Positions 9,888-21,014 are shown, counted from the stretch's first letter. The stretch: DNA of 64,000 bases from Fulvimarina pelagi HTCC2506 (GCF_000153705.1 NZ_DS022272.1:2481924-2545923), one strand, 5' to 3'. The notes: generated by a model not told the origin, from the sequence alone. Program-made: numbers and translations.

Positions 9888-10964
9888 ATGCCTATGCCCG
9901 TGCTTCGCATCGCCGCTCTTTTTGGTTACGCGCTTCTCTTGTCAGCGCCGGCGTTTGCTCAGGAACAACCGGTCATCGGCGTCTCCGCGCCTCTCTCCGG
10001 ATCGAGTGCTCTTCTCGGTCAGCAAATCGTCAACGGAGCCCAGGAGGCCGGAAGCGGCGTGGCTACGATCGCGCCGGCCGACACCGAATGCACACCGGAA
10101 GGCGGAGAGGTGGCCGCACGGAGCTATGTCGAGGAAGAGGCACGGATTGTTGTCGGTTTTCTCTGCACGGAGTCTCTGCTCGCCGCCCTCCCTATCCTGA
10201 CCGAAGCCGGCATACCGGTGATCGACGTCGGCGTGCGCGCAAACCGCGTAACCGACGACCGTGAGGATACGGGTCATCTCGTCTGGCGCCTCGCACCGCG
10301 TTCGGACGCCGAGGCTCGCGCCATCGCAGAAACCATCTCGAAGCGCTGGCGCAATGAGCCCTTTGGCCTGATCGAGGACGGTTCGATTGCCAATCGCGGG
10401 CTGGTCGACACGGTTCGCCGCCTCGTCGCAGAAGAGGGACTGGAGCCCGCCGCGACCGACAACTACAGGCCCGCCGAGGAAAAGCAGTTCGGCCTCGTCC
10501 GCCGCCTCGCCCGCACCGGGGTCACCCGCTTTTTCATCGCCGGCGACCGGCCGGACATCGCGGTGATCGCGAGGGATGCGGCCGAACTCGATCTCGATCT
10601 CCAAATCATCGGCGGCGAAAGCCTGCTCGACGAGACGAGTGTGGATCAGCCGCTGCCAGAAGGGATCGTCGCCCTCGCACCGCCTTACAGCTACGCCCCG
10701 CCCGAAGCGGACGGAGTAGAGGATATCGCGCTCTCCGGCTATGGCGGCGTCGCCCATGCGGCGGTCGAGATCGCCGTGAGGGCTCTCGAATTGGCCGAGG
10801 GGTCAACTCGGTCACTGGCGGAGATCTTGAACGAGGAAAGTTTCGAGACGCTCCTAGGCACCGTCGCTTTCGACGAAAAGGGCGACGCGCGGGCCGTTGC
10901 CTACCGCCCACTGCGATGGTCCGGCAGCGAATTTATCTTCGATGCCGAAGCAGCTGGTCAATGA
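9888..10964 (+). CDS. Periplasmic solute-binding protein, branched-chain amino acid type (Peripla_BP_6)
   Basis: A 358-residue exported protein with a clear signal peptide (hydrophobic core ALFGYALLLSAPAFA, cleavage after A-F-A near residue 24). The mature protein starts VIGVSAPLSGSSALLGQQIVNGA, the typical opening of type I ligand-binding proteins of the LivJ/amide-binding family, and has two alternating Rossmann-like lobes. No permease or ATPase gene is next to it. Its last codons overlap the start of the P1-family peptidase (ATGA), so the pair is made together. The ligand is unknown; it may be a sensor or shared binding protein and not part of a dedicated importer. Confidence 0.72.
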   Translation: MPMPVLRIAALFGYALLLSAPAFAQEQPVIGVSAPLSGSSALLGQQIVNGAQEAGSGVATIAPADTECTPEGGEVAARSYVEEEARIVVGFLCTESLLAALPILTEAGIPVIDVGVRANRVTDDREDTGHLVWRLAPRSDAEARAIAETISKRWRNEPFGLIEDGSIANRGLVDTVRRLVAEEGLEPAATDNYRPAEEKQFGLVRRLARTGVTRFFIAGDRPDIAVIARDAAELDLDLQIIGGESLLDETSVDQPLPEGIVALAPPYSYAPPEADGVEDIALSGYGGVAHAAVEIAVRALELAEGSTRSLAEILNEESFETLLGTVAFDEKGDARAVAYRPLRWSGSEFIFDAEAAGQ

Positions 10965-11953
10965 CCGTCTGGAAAGCCGGTGCCCGGAACGACATCACCG
11001 ATGTCTCAGGGCTGGGTGTCGGCCAGTCCGAGGACGCACGTCTCGCCAGCGGCACCTCCGTGGTGGTTTTCGACGAACCAGCAATTGCGTCCGTCTCGAT
11101 CCTCGGCGGCGCACCGGGGACGAGGGAGACAAACCTGCTCGACCCGGAAAATCTTGTTGGCGGCGTCGATGCGCTGGTGCTCTCCGGCGGATCTGCCTTC
11201 GGGCTCGACGCGGCGAGCGGCGTACAGGCCTGCCTTCGTGAACAGGGGCGTGGTTTCGCGGTGGGCCCGGCGCGCGTTCCCATCGTGCCGGCCGCAATCC
11301 TGTTCGATCTTCTGAACGAGGGCGACAAGGACTGGGGTCGTTTTCCGCCATACCGCGACCTCGGATACGAGGCTGCGACAAATGCCGGCCGCGATCGGGT
11401 CACGCTTGGTCGCCACGGCGCGGGCTTCGGCGCGAGAACGGCCCGGATGCGCGGCGGCACCGGCAGCGCCTCCTGCGTCCTACCCTCCGGTATCACCATC
11501 GGTGCAATCGTCGCCGTCAACGCGGTCGGCTCGCCGACCATCGGAACGGGCCGGCATTTCTGGGCTTCGCCCTTTGAGATCGATCGTGAATTCGGCGGTT
11601 ATGGACTTCCGTCACCAATGCCGAATGATGCGGTCGACCCGTTCTCGAAATTGCATGCGGCCGAAGGCGCGAACACGACGATCGGCATCGTCGTCACTGA
11701 TGCAAGGCTCGACAAGGCGAGCTGCAAGCGGCTTGCAATCGCCGGGCAGGACGGTTTCGCGCGGGCCATCTGGCCCTCTCACACGGATTTCGATGGCGAT
11801 CTTGTCTTTTCGGCTTCGACGGGCCGGCACGATGGCCCGCAGACGAGTGCCGAGCGCATTGAACTGATGGCTGCCGCGACCGCCGTCATGGCGCGCGCAG
11901 TCGCACGTGGCGTCTACCAGGCCAATCGCGAGACGCTTGCCGACGAATCCTGA
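10961..11953 (+). CDS. P1 (S58, DmpA-type) peptidase family protein
   Basis: A 330-residue member of the DmpA/BapA family, Ntn hydrolases that cut themselves in front of a serine or threonine and act as aminopeptidases on small or beta-peptides. The opening NDITDVSGLGVGQ, the SGGSAFGLDAASGV segment and the processing region GGTGSASC followed by TIGAIVAVNAVG are present; the nucleophile is most likely the serine in GTGSAS. There is no signal peptide. The ATG at 10961 overlaps the stop of the solute-binding protein gene. The substrate is unknown, but coupling suggests that it acts on a compound bound by that protein. Confidence 0.78.
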   Translation: MTVWKAGARNDITDVSGLGVGQSEDARLASGTSVVVFDEPAIASVSILGGAPGTRETNLLDPENLVGGVDALVLSGGSAFGLDAASGVQACLREQGRGFAVGPARVPIVPAAILFDLLNEGDKDWGRFPPYRDLGYEAATNAGRDRVTLGRHGAGFGARTARMRGGTGSASCVLPSGITIGAIVAVNAVGSPTIGTGRHFWASPFEIDREFGGYGLPSPMPNDAVDPFSKLHAAEGANTTIGIVVTDARLDKASCKRLAIAGQDGFARAIWPSHTDFDGDLVFSASTGRHDGPQTSAERIELMAAATAVMARAVARGVYQANRETLADES

Positions 11954-11962
11954 AGCGCACAG

Positions 11963-12778
11963 TCAGCCGTTGCCCTTGAAGCCTGGGTAAAGCGCCATGC
12001 CGCCGTCGACGAAGATAGTCTGTCCAGTGATGTAGTCAGCCGCATCCGAGGCGAGCCACGCCACCACGCGCCCGATATCCTCCGGATCGCCTATCCTGCC
12101 ATAAGGTATCAGATCGAGGATCGCCTTGCGGTCTTCCTCAGTCTTCCGGGCGTCGGCGTTGATAGCTGTTGCGATGGCGCCGGGGGCGACGGCGTTGACG
12201 CGGATCTTCTCCGAAGCGGTCTCCTGCGCCAGCGATTCCATCAGAAGCTTCAACCCGCCCTTGGCAGAAGCGTAATTGGCGTGAAAGGCCCAAGGTATCC
12301 GCTGGTGCACCGACGAATCGAAGACAAGCTTCCCTAGAGCATGCGAGACGTCCTCTCGCATGCCCTTCTTTCGAAAACGCTTGATGGCTTCGCGTCCGAC
12401 GAGGAAACCACCGTCTAGAATGACAGAGCTGGTCTTTCGCCAATCCTCGAAAGTCATGTCGCCAATCGCGGCATCGGCCTGAAGGCCAGCGTTGGAAAAC
12501 ACGATGTCGATGGGCCCGAGCGCCTCCTCCGCGCTATCGAACATTGCGACGACTTCGTCTTCTTTCGAGACGTCGGCTTGGACGTCCATGGCCTCGCCGC
12601 CGGCTGCGCGGACTTGGTCGCGCAGCTTCCTCGCCGCGTCCTCGCTGCCGCGATAGTTGATGACGACGTTCGCGCCGGCCTCGCTCAGAACCCTGACGGT
12701 CGCGGCGCCGATGCCGGACGAGCCGCCGGTCACGAGCGCCGTCTGGCCTTTGAGGGAGAAGAGATCAAAATAGCCCAT
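11963..12778 (-). CDS. Short-chain dehydrogenase, glucose 1-dehydrogenase-like
   Basis: A 271-residue classical SDR with TGGSSGIG for NAD(P) binding, SNAG, and the active-site Y-x3-K in NYASAKGG. The C-terminal half has the VAPGAIAT and ITGQTIFVDGG segments found in glucose 1-dehydrogenases and 3-oxoacyl reductases. The start at 12778 lies inside the last codons of the GH15 gene and has GGAAG 7 bases upstream; an ATG at 12805 would lie even further inside that gene. Overlap with a glucan hydrolase hints at oxidation of released glucose, but SDR substrates cannot be set by motif alone. Confidence 0.75.
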   Translation of the reverse strand: MGYFDLFSLKGQTALVTGGSSGIGAATVRVLSEAGANVVINYRGSEDAARKLRDQVRAAGGEAMDVQADVSKEDEVVAMFDSAEEALGPIDIVFSNAGLQADAAIGDMTFEDWRKTSSVILDGGFLVGREAIKRFRKKGMREDVSHALGKLVFDSSVHQRIPWAFHANYASAKGGLKLLMESLAQETASEKIRVNAVAPGAIATAINADARKTEEDRKAILDLIPYGRIGDPEDIGRVVAWLASDAADYITGQTIFVDGGMALYPGFKGNG

Positions 12779-14630
12779 CGGGATCTTCCAGCATGCTGAA
12801 TTCAAAATGGTGCGGGTCCTGGCGGTCGCCGTTCAGCGCCCGGTCGAGCCAGATCGCCGCCGAGATCAGGGACAAATGCGTAAGCGCCTGTGGGAAGTTC
12901 CCGAGGTGGTCGCCAGCGGAGGACAATTCCTCCGAATACAGTCCAAGATGGTTGGCATAGGTATGCAACTTCTCGAACAGTAGGCGCGCTTCAGCAACGT
13001 ATCCGGTTCTCGCGAGCGCCTCGACATACCAGAACGAGCATATCGTGAATGCGCCTTCCTCCCCGTCCAGCCCATCGTCGTTTTCGTCGGAATTCTTGTA
13101 GCGATAAACCAAACAGTCGTGGACGAGTTCACGCCGCACGGCCTTCAAAGTGGACGTCCACATCGGGTCACGCGGATTGATGAACTTGACCAGCGGCATG
13201 AGAAGAACGACCGCGTCGAGGGTGTTAGACCCCTTGAACTGGGTGAAGGCGCCAATCTCCGGATCCCAGAACTCCTCGAGGATACTCTTCTGAATGGTGT
13301 CTCGTTCGCGGCGCCACTCTTCGATATTGGCTGGCAGGGACTCATCGAATGCCATCCTGAGGGCCCGGTCGAGCGCCACCCAGCACATCAGCCGCGAGGA
13401 GAGATACTCCTTCGGTTCGCCCCGGCTCTCCCAGATGCCCTTGTCTTTCCGGCGCCAGTTGTCGCAAACCCAGTCCATCATCCGCGCGAGCTTGATCCAG
13501 ACCGAATAGGCCGGTTTTCCCCGCGCCTTAGTCGAAATATAGACCGCGTCCATGAACTCGCCGTAGATGTCGAGCTGTAGCTGGGAATAGGCCTCATTTC
13601 CGATGCGAACCGGGGATGCACCTGTGTAACCGGAAAGGTGTTCGAGCTCGGTTTCCGTCAGTTCGGTCCGCCCATCCATGCCGTACATGATCTGGAGCCC
13701 CTGAGCCCCGTCCTCGACAGCACGCTCCATCAGGAAGTGGATGAAGTTCTCGGCCTCGTCGTAATAGCCGAGGCGCGACAGGCTATAGAGGGTGAAGGCG
13801 GCGTCCCGCACCCAGCAATAGCGATAGTCCCAGTTCCGCTCTCCGCCGGGAACCTCGGGGAGGCCGAAGGTAGCGGCAGCGGCGATCGAGCCGTGATCGT
13901 AAGAGGTGAGGAGCTTGAGAGTCAGCGCGGAGCGCACCACCAGTTCGCGCCAGGACGAGGGATAGTTCCCGCGATTGACCCATTTATGCCAGTAGTCGCG
14001 CGTGTCTCTGAATTCACGGGCGACATAGCCGCTGTCCACCGGCGGACTGTCCTCGCGGTTTGGACAAAGTACGATATAAGCGCCCTCCCCCTCGTTCAGA
14101 GTGATGCGGGCTTCTAGCCGCCCATTGCTGATCTCTATCGGAAAAGACGCATAGACGGAGATCGGATCGACCTCGTCGTTCCAGCGAATGGAGACACCGC
14201 CTTCGATCGGCTCGATGATTGGATCGACCCGGCCATAGTCCGGCCGTGGAGTCATATCGAGTTCGAAATCGACATGATCCGTAATCGCCTTGGCGCGGCG
14301 AACGATGCGGCCCGTGCCGTCCACCGGCATGAAATCGCAGACCTCGCCGATGCCGCTCTCGTCCAGGAAGCGGGTAATCAGAATATTCGTGTCAGGCAGA
14401 TACATCTGCCTTGTGTTCGGTTCGCCTTCGTCTGCGACAGCCGCGAAGCGAAAGGAACCCCCGCTCGCCTCGTCTAGGATCGAGGCGAAGAGCGTCGGCG
14501 AGTCGATCTCGGGATGACAAAAGAAGGTGATCGTCCCGTCATCGGCTACCAGCGCGGCCGTGCGCATATCCCCGATGACGCCGTGATGCGAGATGGGATG
14601 CCGGATATGCATGTTTGAGGCTCTGACCAT
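12765..14630 (-). CDS. Glycoside hydrolase family 15 protein (glucoamylase/trehalase type)
   Basis: A 621-residue cytoplasmic protein without a signal peptide. The N-terminal third is the beta-sandwich domain typical of prokaryotic GH15; the rest is the (alpha/alpha)6 barrel with the conserved NWDYRYCWVRDA and the second acidic motif GEEGAFTICSFWYVEAL, which carry the catalytic acid and base. Members hydrolyse alpha-1,4/1,6-glucans, isomalto-sugars or trehalose by inversion. The start ATG at 14630 has AAGGGA upstream. The gene overlaps a downstream dehydrogenase by 14 bases. In osmoadapted bacteria trehalase activity is plausible, but this is not decided by the sequence I can read. Confidence 0.85.
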   Translation of the reverse strand: MVRASNMHIRHPISHHGVIGDMRTAALVADDGTITFFCHPEIDSPTLFASILDEASGGSFRFAAVADEGEPNTRQMYLPDTNILITRFLDESGIGEVCDFMPVDGTGRIVRRAKAITDHVDFELDMTPRPDYGRVDPIIEPIEGGVSIRWNDEVDPISVYASFPIEISNGRLEARITLNEGEGAYIVLCPNREDSPPVDSGYVAREFRDTRDYWHKWVNRGNYPSSWRELVVRSALTLKLLTSYDHGSIAAAATFGLPEVPGGERNWDYRYCWVRDAAFTLYSLSRLGYYDEAENFIHFLMERAVEDGAQGLQIMYGMDGRTELTETELEHLSGYTGASPVRIGNEAYSQLQLDIYGEFMDAVYISTKARGKPAYSVWIKLARMMDWVCDNWRRKDKGIWESRGEPKEYLSSRLMCWVALDRALRMAFDESLPANIEEWRRERDTIQKSILEEFWDPEIGAFTQFKGSNTLDAVVLLMPLVKFINPRDPMWTSTLKAVRRELVHDCLVYRYKNSDENDDGLDGEEGAFTICSFWYVEALARTGYVAEARLLFEKLHTYANHLGLYSEELSSAGDHLGNFPQALTHLSLISAAIWLDRALNGDRQDPHHFEFSMLEDPDGLF

Positions 14631-14972
14631 GATGTCCCTTGGCTTCGGTAGGTGCGAGAACAGCGCAAGATGCGTTCATCTAGGGTTCAACCCGCTTACT
14701 CAATCTGCGACCGATCGCACCGCGAACAAGCAAAGCCGAGCGGTCTTGGCGTTCTCATGGATGGGAGTGACTGAGGATCATCGAACCGCGTGGCGCTTCG
14801 CAAGCTGTCTAGCCACTTTGGAATTTGACAGCTTTTGGGAGAGAACGGGCAGAATTGCACCTTCCCGCGAGCTTCCTTAGAGTTGCACCCCGCTAGGCGA
14901 TCGACCGAACCGGAGCCCCGATGAAAGCCAGATTGTTCGTCTGGACGACGCTTTGAAGGGAACTTTTGACAC
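14631..14972. other. Divergent intergenic region upstream of GH15 and the membrane protein
   Basis: About 340 bases between two divergent genes, so promoters in both directions are expected. A TTGACA box occurs near 14826 on the plus strand, but no convincing -10 box follows at the right distance. I see no gene or RNA here. Confidence 0.5.
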
Positions 14973-16403
14973 GTGACGAGGTCGATCGAAACGAGCATCA
15001 GGCGGGCACTGGAAGCCGGAGCCGCAGCAAGTCCTACGTTTCGGCAAGGCGTCTACTGGGCTGCGGAACGAGCCATCGAACGCGTTCTGGCGACCGATAC
15101 CGACGACAAGCGTGCCAGAGCCAAGCGCAAGGAACTGAGCGAGGCGATCCAAGCGGTTGAGGCCGACTATGCGATAAGCGGCGAAGACTCTGCCTTCGTG
15201 CAAACCCCCGATGCATCTCGGCAACCACGCGAGACGACCGAAAACTCTACTCTTTCCTCGGTTCCAGCGTCGGAAGCAAATGGGCATTCGGATACGAGAT
15301 ACCGAAAGAGCGACGCGTTTAAGAATGGCGCGCCCAAACTGGACCCCGAGTTCGTCCCCCATTCCGAAACCCGCGCAGCACAAGCAGCAGACGCGGCACC
15401 TATCGTCGAGCCGGATCGCGGTCTCGATGCAGTAGCCAAAGGAGTTCCTTCGCCAAAGGTCGAAGCGGCACGAGCTTCGAGAAGTGGACCGCCTGTTCCG
15501 AGTGTCCCCGAAATCGAGGAACGCGAGCCTGCACCGCGACCACCCAGAGCCTTCGCGCCACCTCCCCCGAAAGGCGAGGAACCCTTCGAAGACGCTTTCG
15601 AGCTCGGCGCCGTCACCCCGAGCCGTGAGCCAGCCGCCGGTGACACGACGAGCGGCGGTGCAGGCATCATCGGCGCACTGAAGCGCCGCGACGACGGTCT
15701 CGGCGAAACGCCTCGGGCCAGCGCTAGCACGTCGAATGATTTCGAAACCTGGCGTCCGGGCTCCAAGCACCGCGACAGTAGAGCGAGACGCAGAACGAGC
15801 GGTTTCCTCGTCTCCACCATTATCGTGCTCCTCTTTGGATTCCTGATCGTAGCGGGAGCGTACCTCGCCCTGCCATACATCGTGACGACCGCGAGCAACG
15901 ATGCCCCACTCAGCGCAGCTGAGGGCGAGGCTATGGCGGACGCAGAGATCGAAACCCAGAACTGGATCACCGTCTTCTCGGGCCGCGAGATTAGTCAGAT
16001 TACGACTCCGAATGGTGGACGCGTGACGACCGAGGAGGCGCCGGATGGCTCGCCGACGGTGCGTATCACCGGCCCTCTCGACGAGGGAGATGGAGAGATC
16101 GGCTTCGTCGTCGGGCCAGGGGCCGTATCCGGTCTTGCCGGAAGCGGCGTAAGGGCCGAACTGACCGTAGGATCTCTCGGCGGAGCCGAACGCTCGTTCA
16201 CGGTGCGATGCCTTTTCGATGGAGAGACCCGCTGCGGCCGGCAACGTTTCACCACCCGGCTTGCGCGCGAGCCCTTCATCTTCGCCGTCGATCTGACGGG
16301 CGTCGGCGACAGCGGGGGAGAAATCGCGATCGATCCCGCGATCGGCGAAGGCAACGATCTTCTCGTCTACGAACTGAGACTGACGCCAGCCGAGGGAAGC
16401 TAA
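14973..16403 (+). CDS. Uncharacterised single-pass membrane protein with disordered Pro/Ala-rich region
   Basis: I do not recognise a named function. The 476-residue protein has a helical N-terminal part (residues 1-70, with charged ARAKRKELSEAIQAVE), a long low-complexity stretch rich in Pro, Ala, Ser and Glu (about 75-265), a basic patch HRDSRARRRTSG, one transmembrane helix (about 275-300, FLVSTIIVLLFGFLIVAGAYL) and a C-terminal domain of about 170 residues rich in beta strands with two cysteines (RCLFDGETRCG) that could pair in the periplasm. The basic patch before the helix places the N-terminus inside. Start is GTG at 14973. It lies 229 bases upstream of dnaK in the same direction. Homologues in related bacteria are expected but I cannot confirm them. 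Confidence 0.65.
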   Translation: MTRSIETSIRRALEAGAAASPTFRQGVYWAAERAIERVLATDTDDKRARAKRKELSEAIQAVEADYAISGEDSAFVQTPDASRQPRETTENSTLSSVPASEANGHSDTRYRKSDAFKNGAPKLDPEFVPHSETRAAQAADAAPIVEPDRGLDAVAKGVPSPKVEAARASRSGPPVPSVPEIEEREPAPRPPRAFAPPPPKGEEPFEDAFELGAVTPSREPAAGDTTSGGAGIIGALKRRDDGLGETPRASASTSNDFETWRPGSKHRDSRARRRTSGFLVSTIIVLLFGFLIVAGAYLALPYIVTTASNDAPLSAAEGEAMADAEIETQNWITVFSGREISQITTPNGGRVTTEEAPDGSPTVRITGPLDEGDGEIGFVVGPGAVSGLAGSGVRAELTVGSLGGAERSFTVRCLFDGETRCGRQRFTTRLAREPFIFAVDLTGVGDSGGEIAIDPAIGEGNDLLVYELRLTPAEGS

Positions 16404-16465
16404 GCACCCGAAGCGATAGGGCAGCGGGAAAATTACGGCACGTCACGGTTTCGCGAGCCGCCCGC

Positions 16466-16492
16466 CTTGCGGGCCGAAAAACCGCTTCATAT
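16466..16492 (+). promoter_or_regulatory. Candidate heat-shock (RpoH) promoter of dnaK
   Basis: CTTGCGG at 16466-16472 and TTCATAT at 16486-16492 are spaced by 13 bases, which fits the sigma-32 pattern CTTGnnn-N13-15-CCCATnT except at two or three positions. It lies about 140 bases before the dnaK start. dnaK is a classic RpoH target, which supports the call, but the match is not perfect. Confidence 0.45.
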
Positions 16493-16632
16493 ATACCCCG
16501 CAACGCCGCAGGAGCCGGGCGGCATTCACGTTTTAACGGTTCACGAATATTCCGAAAAGACGAGGGGCCGTCCTCCAGAACGCCTCGCACGAGGGTCGCC
16601 GGACGGCTCGCTAAAGAAGGAGAATGAGGAAC

Positions 16633-18561
<1,929 letters not shown>

Positions 18562-18606
18562 GGCCTTGCGGGTGGCGTCATAGCGCCCCCGTTTCGGAGG
18601 ATGGTC

Positions 18607-18638
18607 AGCCCCGGTGGAGTGATCCGCCGGGGCTTTTT
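18607..18638 (+). terminator. Intrinsic terminator of dnaK
   Basis: AGCCCCGG and CCGGGGCT form an 8-base-pair GC-rich stem followed by TTTTCTT, about 45 bases after the dnaK stop codon. This is a textbook rho-independent terminator and shows that dnaK is transcribed without a downstream dnaJ. Confidence 0.9.
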
Positions 18639-19581
18639 CTTACCAAGCGATCTGAGCGGTCCGAATACTCTGCCGAACTGACGAATGCTGGATGTGGATC
18701 TGCGAAAACGGAAGCGAATAACAGAAAGCCGACGATTGCCTGGGCGCCGAGAGAACCAGTGCAAAACGCTCGAGCGATACCAGATACGTTCGCTCTCGAA
18801 GTTAAGCATAACGCGCCGTTGACACCACATCACCGTGGTTTCGCCCTTCCCCTTTTGAACTGCTGGATCCCGACGCTCACTGAGGCAAGCTCTCGCCCGT
18901 TCGATGGGCGGTCGGGCAAGCGGCATAAGGGACTTCTATACCTTTCGTCGATCACGCAGGTCTGGTGCAACTTCGCAAGAGGTGCCGAAGGTCTAGAGTT
19001 GGAATCACCACTGAAGAGATCAGGGTACCGTTTTCACATCGTGTTCCTGATCAATCTCGCAGCCTGCGAAGCGGCAGTCGCAAAGATCGTGTTGGGCCAA
19101 GCAGCTAACGTGCTTCCTGTGCGACCATACCTTGAGAGTGTCTTTTGCCTTTTCGAACACTTGGTGCCAGAACGACGGTCTAATGATTGAGATCGCGGGT
19201 GCAGGCTGAGACTCAACGCCTTTACAAGTCCTCGCCGATCGCCCAAAAGCCCGATGTTGCAAACGGCAAACAGGGAGCGCTCACGATGATGATCATTCGT
19301 TCGACCGGCCGGACCTCCCTGTCGATTATGGGCGCCGGCGTCTTCACCGGGCAGCGGGGCGCATAAGGCTCTGCATCTACCCGGCGATCGCGACCGGCGG
19401 ATCGAGCGAGGTGGCCTGACCACCGATCGTCGCCGAAGCCAATTGCTCGAACCTCACCGATAAAACTTCGACCATCTGGCATTTTCGCAACGGCGAAACT
19501 GCGAGACAGCACGCGCCGAGACATTTAGAGAGCGAACAGTACGGCTCGCGCGCACTGTCGAAAGACCAAGAAGACGATCCC
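18639..19581. other. About 0.94 kb without a recognisable gene, between dnaK and ilvA
   Basis: The longest gap in the window. Base composition looks lower in GC than the neighbouring genes. ORFs exist (for example 18759-19190 plus, 143 codons) but none shows a known family, a good ribosome binding site or wobble-position GC bias. A 26-codon ORF at 19288-19368 (MMIIRSTGRTSL...) with GGGAG upstream precedes ilvA; it lacks the runs of Ile/Leu/Val codons expected of an attenuation leader. The region may hold decayed genes or an RNA, and must hold the ilvA promoter. Confidence 0.5.
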
Positions 19582-20841
19582 ATGACCGATACCGAATTCT
19601 CCGCTGCCGTGCGCGAAGCCGAGACCGCGCTTCGCGATCTTTTTCCCGAGACGCCGCTCCAGTTCAACGAGCATCTCTCCGCCAAGTACAAGGCTCGCAT
19701 CTATCTCAAACGCGAGGACCTGACGCCGGTCCGCTCCTATAAGATTCGCGGCGCGTTCAACTTCATGCGCAAGCGGATGGCAAATGGCGGCAACGGCGCG
19801 AAATTCTGTTGCGCCTCAGCTGGCAACCACGCGCAGGGTTTTGCGTTCGCCTGCCGCCATTTCGGCGTGAAGGGCCGCATCTATATGCCGGTAACGACAC
19901 CGCAGCAGAAGATCGCCAAGACGCGAACCTTCGGCGAGGACACAATCGAGATCGAGCTGATCGGTGACTTCTTCGACGACTGTTACAAGGCCGCCAAGGC
20001 CTATGCCGAAGCCGAGGGCGCGGAGCTCGTGCCACCTTTCGATCATACCGACATCGTTGAAGGCCAGGCGAGCGTCGCGCTCGAAATGCTGGGCCAACTC
20101 GGCGAGGAGAAGGCCGATATCGTCATCATGCCTGTGGGCGGCGGTGGGCTCGCGTCGGGCATGACACGTTTGTTCCACGGCACGGAGGGCGCGCCGAACA
20201 CCCTGCGCTTCGTCGAGCCGCTCGGTGCGCCGAGCCTCAAGTCCAGCCTAGACAGCGGCATCCTCACGAAGATGTCGAAGATCGATGGCTTCGTAGACGG
20301 GGCCTCGGTAGCCGAGATCGGACAGATCCCGTTCGACATCCTCAAGCGTTTTGACAGCAGTGTTGTCCACCTTGCGCCGGAAGGCCGGCTTTGCGGCACG
20401 ATGCTGGAAATGCTGAATGTCGAGGGTATTGTGCTCGAACCCGCTGGAGCGCTGACCATCGATGCGCTGAAGGGTTTCGGCACCGAGATCCAGGGGAAGA
20501 CTATCGTCTGCGTCGTTTCGGGCGGCAATTTCGATTTCGAACGCCTGCCAGACGTCAAGGAGCGCGCGCTTCGCTTTGAAGGAAAGAAGAAATACTTCAT
20601 CCTGCGTCTGGCCCAGCGCCCGGGGGCGCTAAAGGATTTCCTCAATCTGCTTGGCCCGGACGACGATATTTCGCGCTTTGAATATCTCAAGAAATCGGCT
20701 CGTGAATTCGGCTCGATCCTGCTCGGCATCGAAACAAAGGACCGGGCCAATTTCGACACGCTGCTCGCCCGCTTCGACGCGGACGGCATCCGCTATCAGG
20801 ACATCACGAATGATCCGATCGTCGCGGATCTACTTATCTAG
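19582..20841 (+). CDS. ilvA: Threonine ammonia-lyase (threonine dehydratase)
   Basis: A 419-residue PLP enzyme that turns L-threonine into 2-oxobutyrate and ammonia, the first step of isoleucine synthesis. The PLP lysine is K54 in VRSYKIRGA; ASAGNHAQG binds substrate and the glycine loop GGGGLASG holds the cofactor phosphate. Residues from about 330 form one C-terminal ACT-like regulatory domain (FILRLAQRPGALKDFL), as in the short biosynthetic form that has one such domain where E. coli IlvA has two. It is monocistronic here. Confidence 0.92.
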   Translation: MTDTEFSAAVREAETALRDLFPETPLQFNEHLSAKYKARIYLKREDLTPVRSYKIRGAFNFMRKRMANGGNGAKFCCASAGNHAQGFAFACRHFGVKGRIYMPVTTPQQKIAKTRTFGEDTIEIELIGDFFDDCYKAAKAYAEAEGAELVPPFDHTDIVEGQASVALEMLGQLGEEKADIVIMPVGGGGLASGMTRLFHGTEGAPNTLRFVEPLGAPSLKSSLDSGILTKMSKIDGFVDGASVAEIGQIPFDILKRFDSSVVHLAPEGRLCGTMLEMLNVEGIVLEPAGALTIDALKGFGTEIQGKTIVCVVSGGNFDFERLPDVKERALRFEGKKKYFILRLAQRPGALKDFLNLLGPDDDISRFEYLKKSAREFGSILLGIETKDRANFDTLLARFDADGIRYQDITNDPIVADLLI

Positions 20842-21014
20842 CGGGAGGCTGCCAAGGTTGCCCGGCTTTGGAGGTTGAGAGGTCCGCCTAGCGATTAGGG
20901 TCCGGGCATATTGGCGCTCGGGGACACACGAATGCACTGGGACGAACGGAAACCGTTCGCGACCGTGTTACGTCGTATGTGTGTCTTTCCGTTCCGACAC
21001 GGAGAGCGCCGGCG

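Noticed and set aside
14877..16244. 455-codon minus-strand ORF opposite the unknown membrane protein
   Set aside because: It is rich in Arg, Cys and Gly without hydrophobic or motif structure. The plus-strand frame has a clean transmembrane helix and a sensible domain layout.
18759..19190. 143-codon plus-strand ORF in the dnaK-ilvA gap
   Set aside because: No ribosome binding site, family or codon bias supports it. It was kept only as part of the unexplained gap.
19288..19368. Short ORF upstream of ilvA as a leader peptide for attenuation
   Set aside because: It lacks runs of Ile, Leu or Val codons and no terminator/antiterminator pair follows it.
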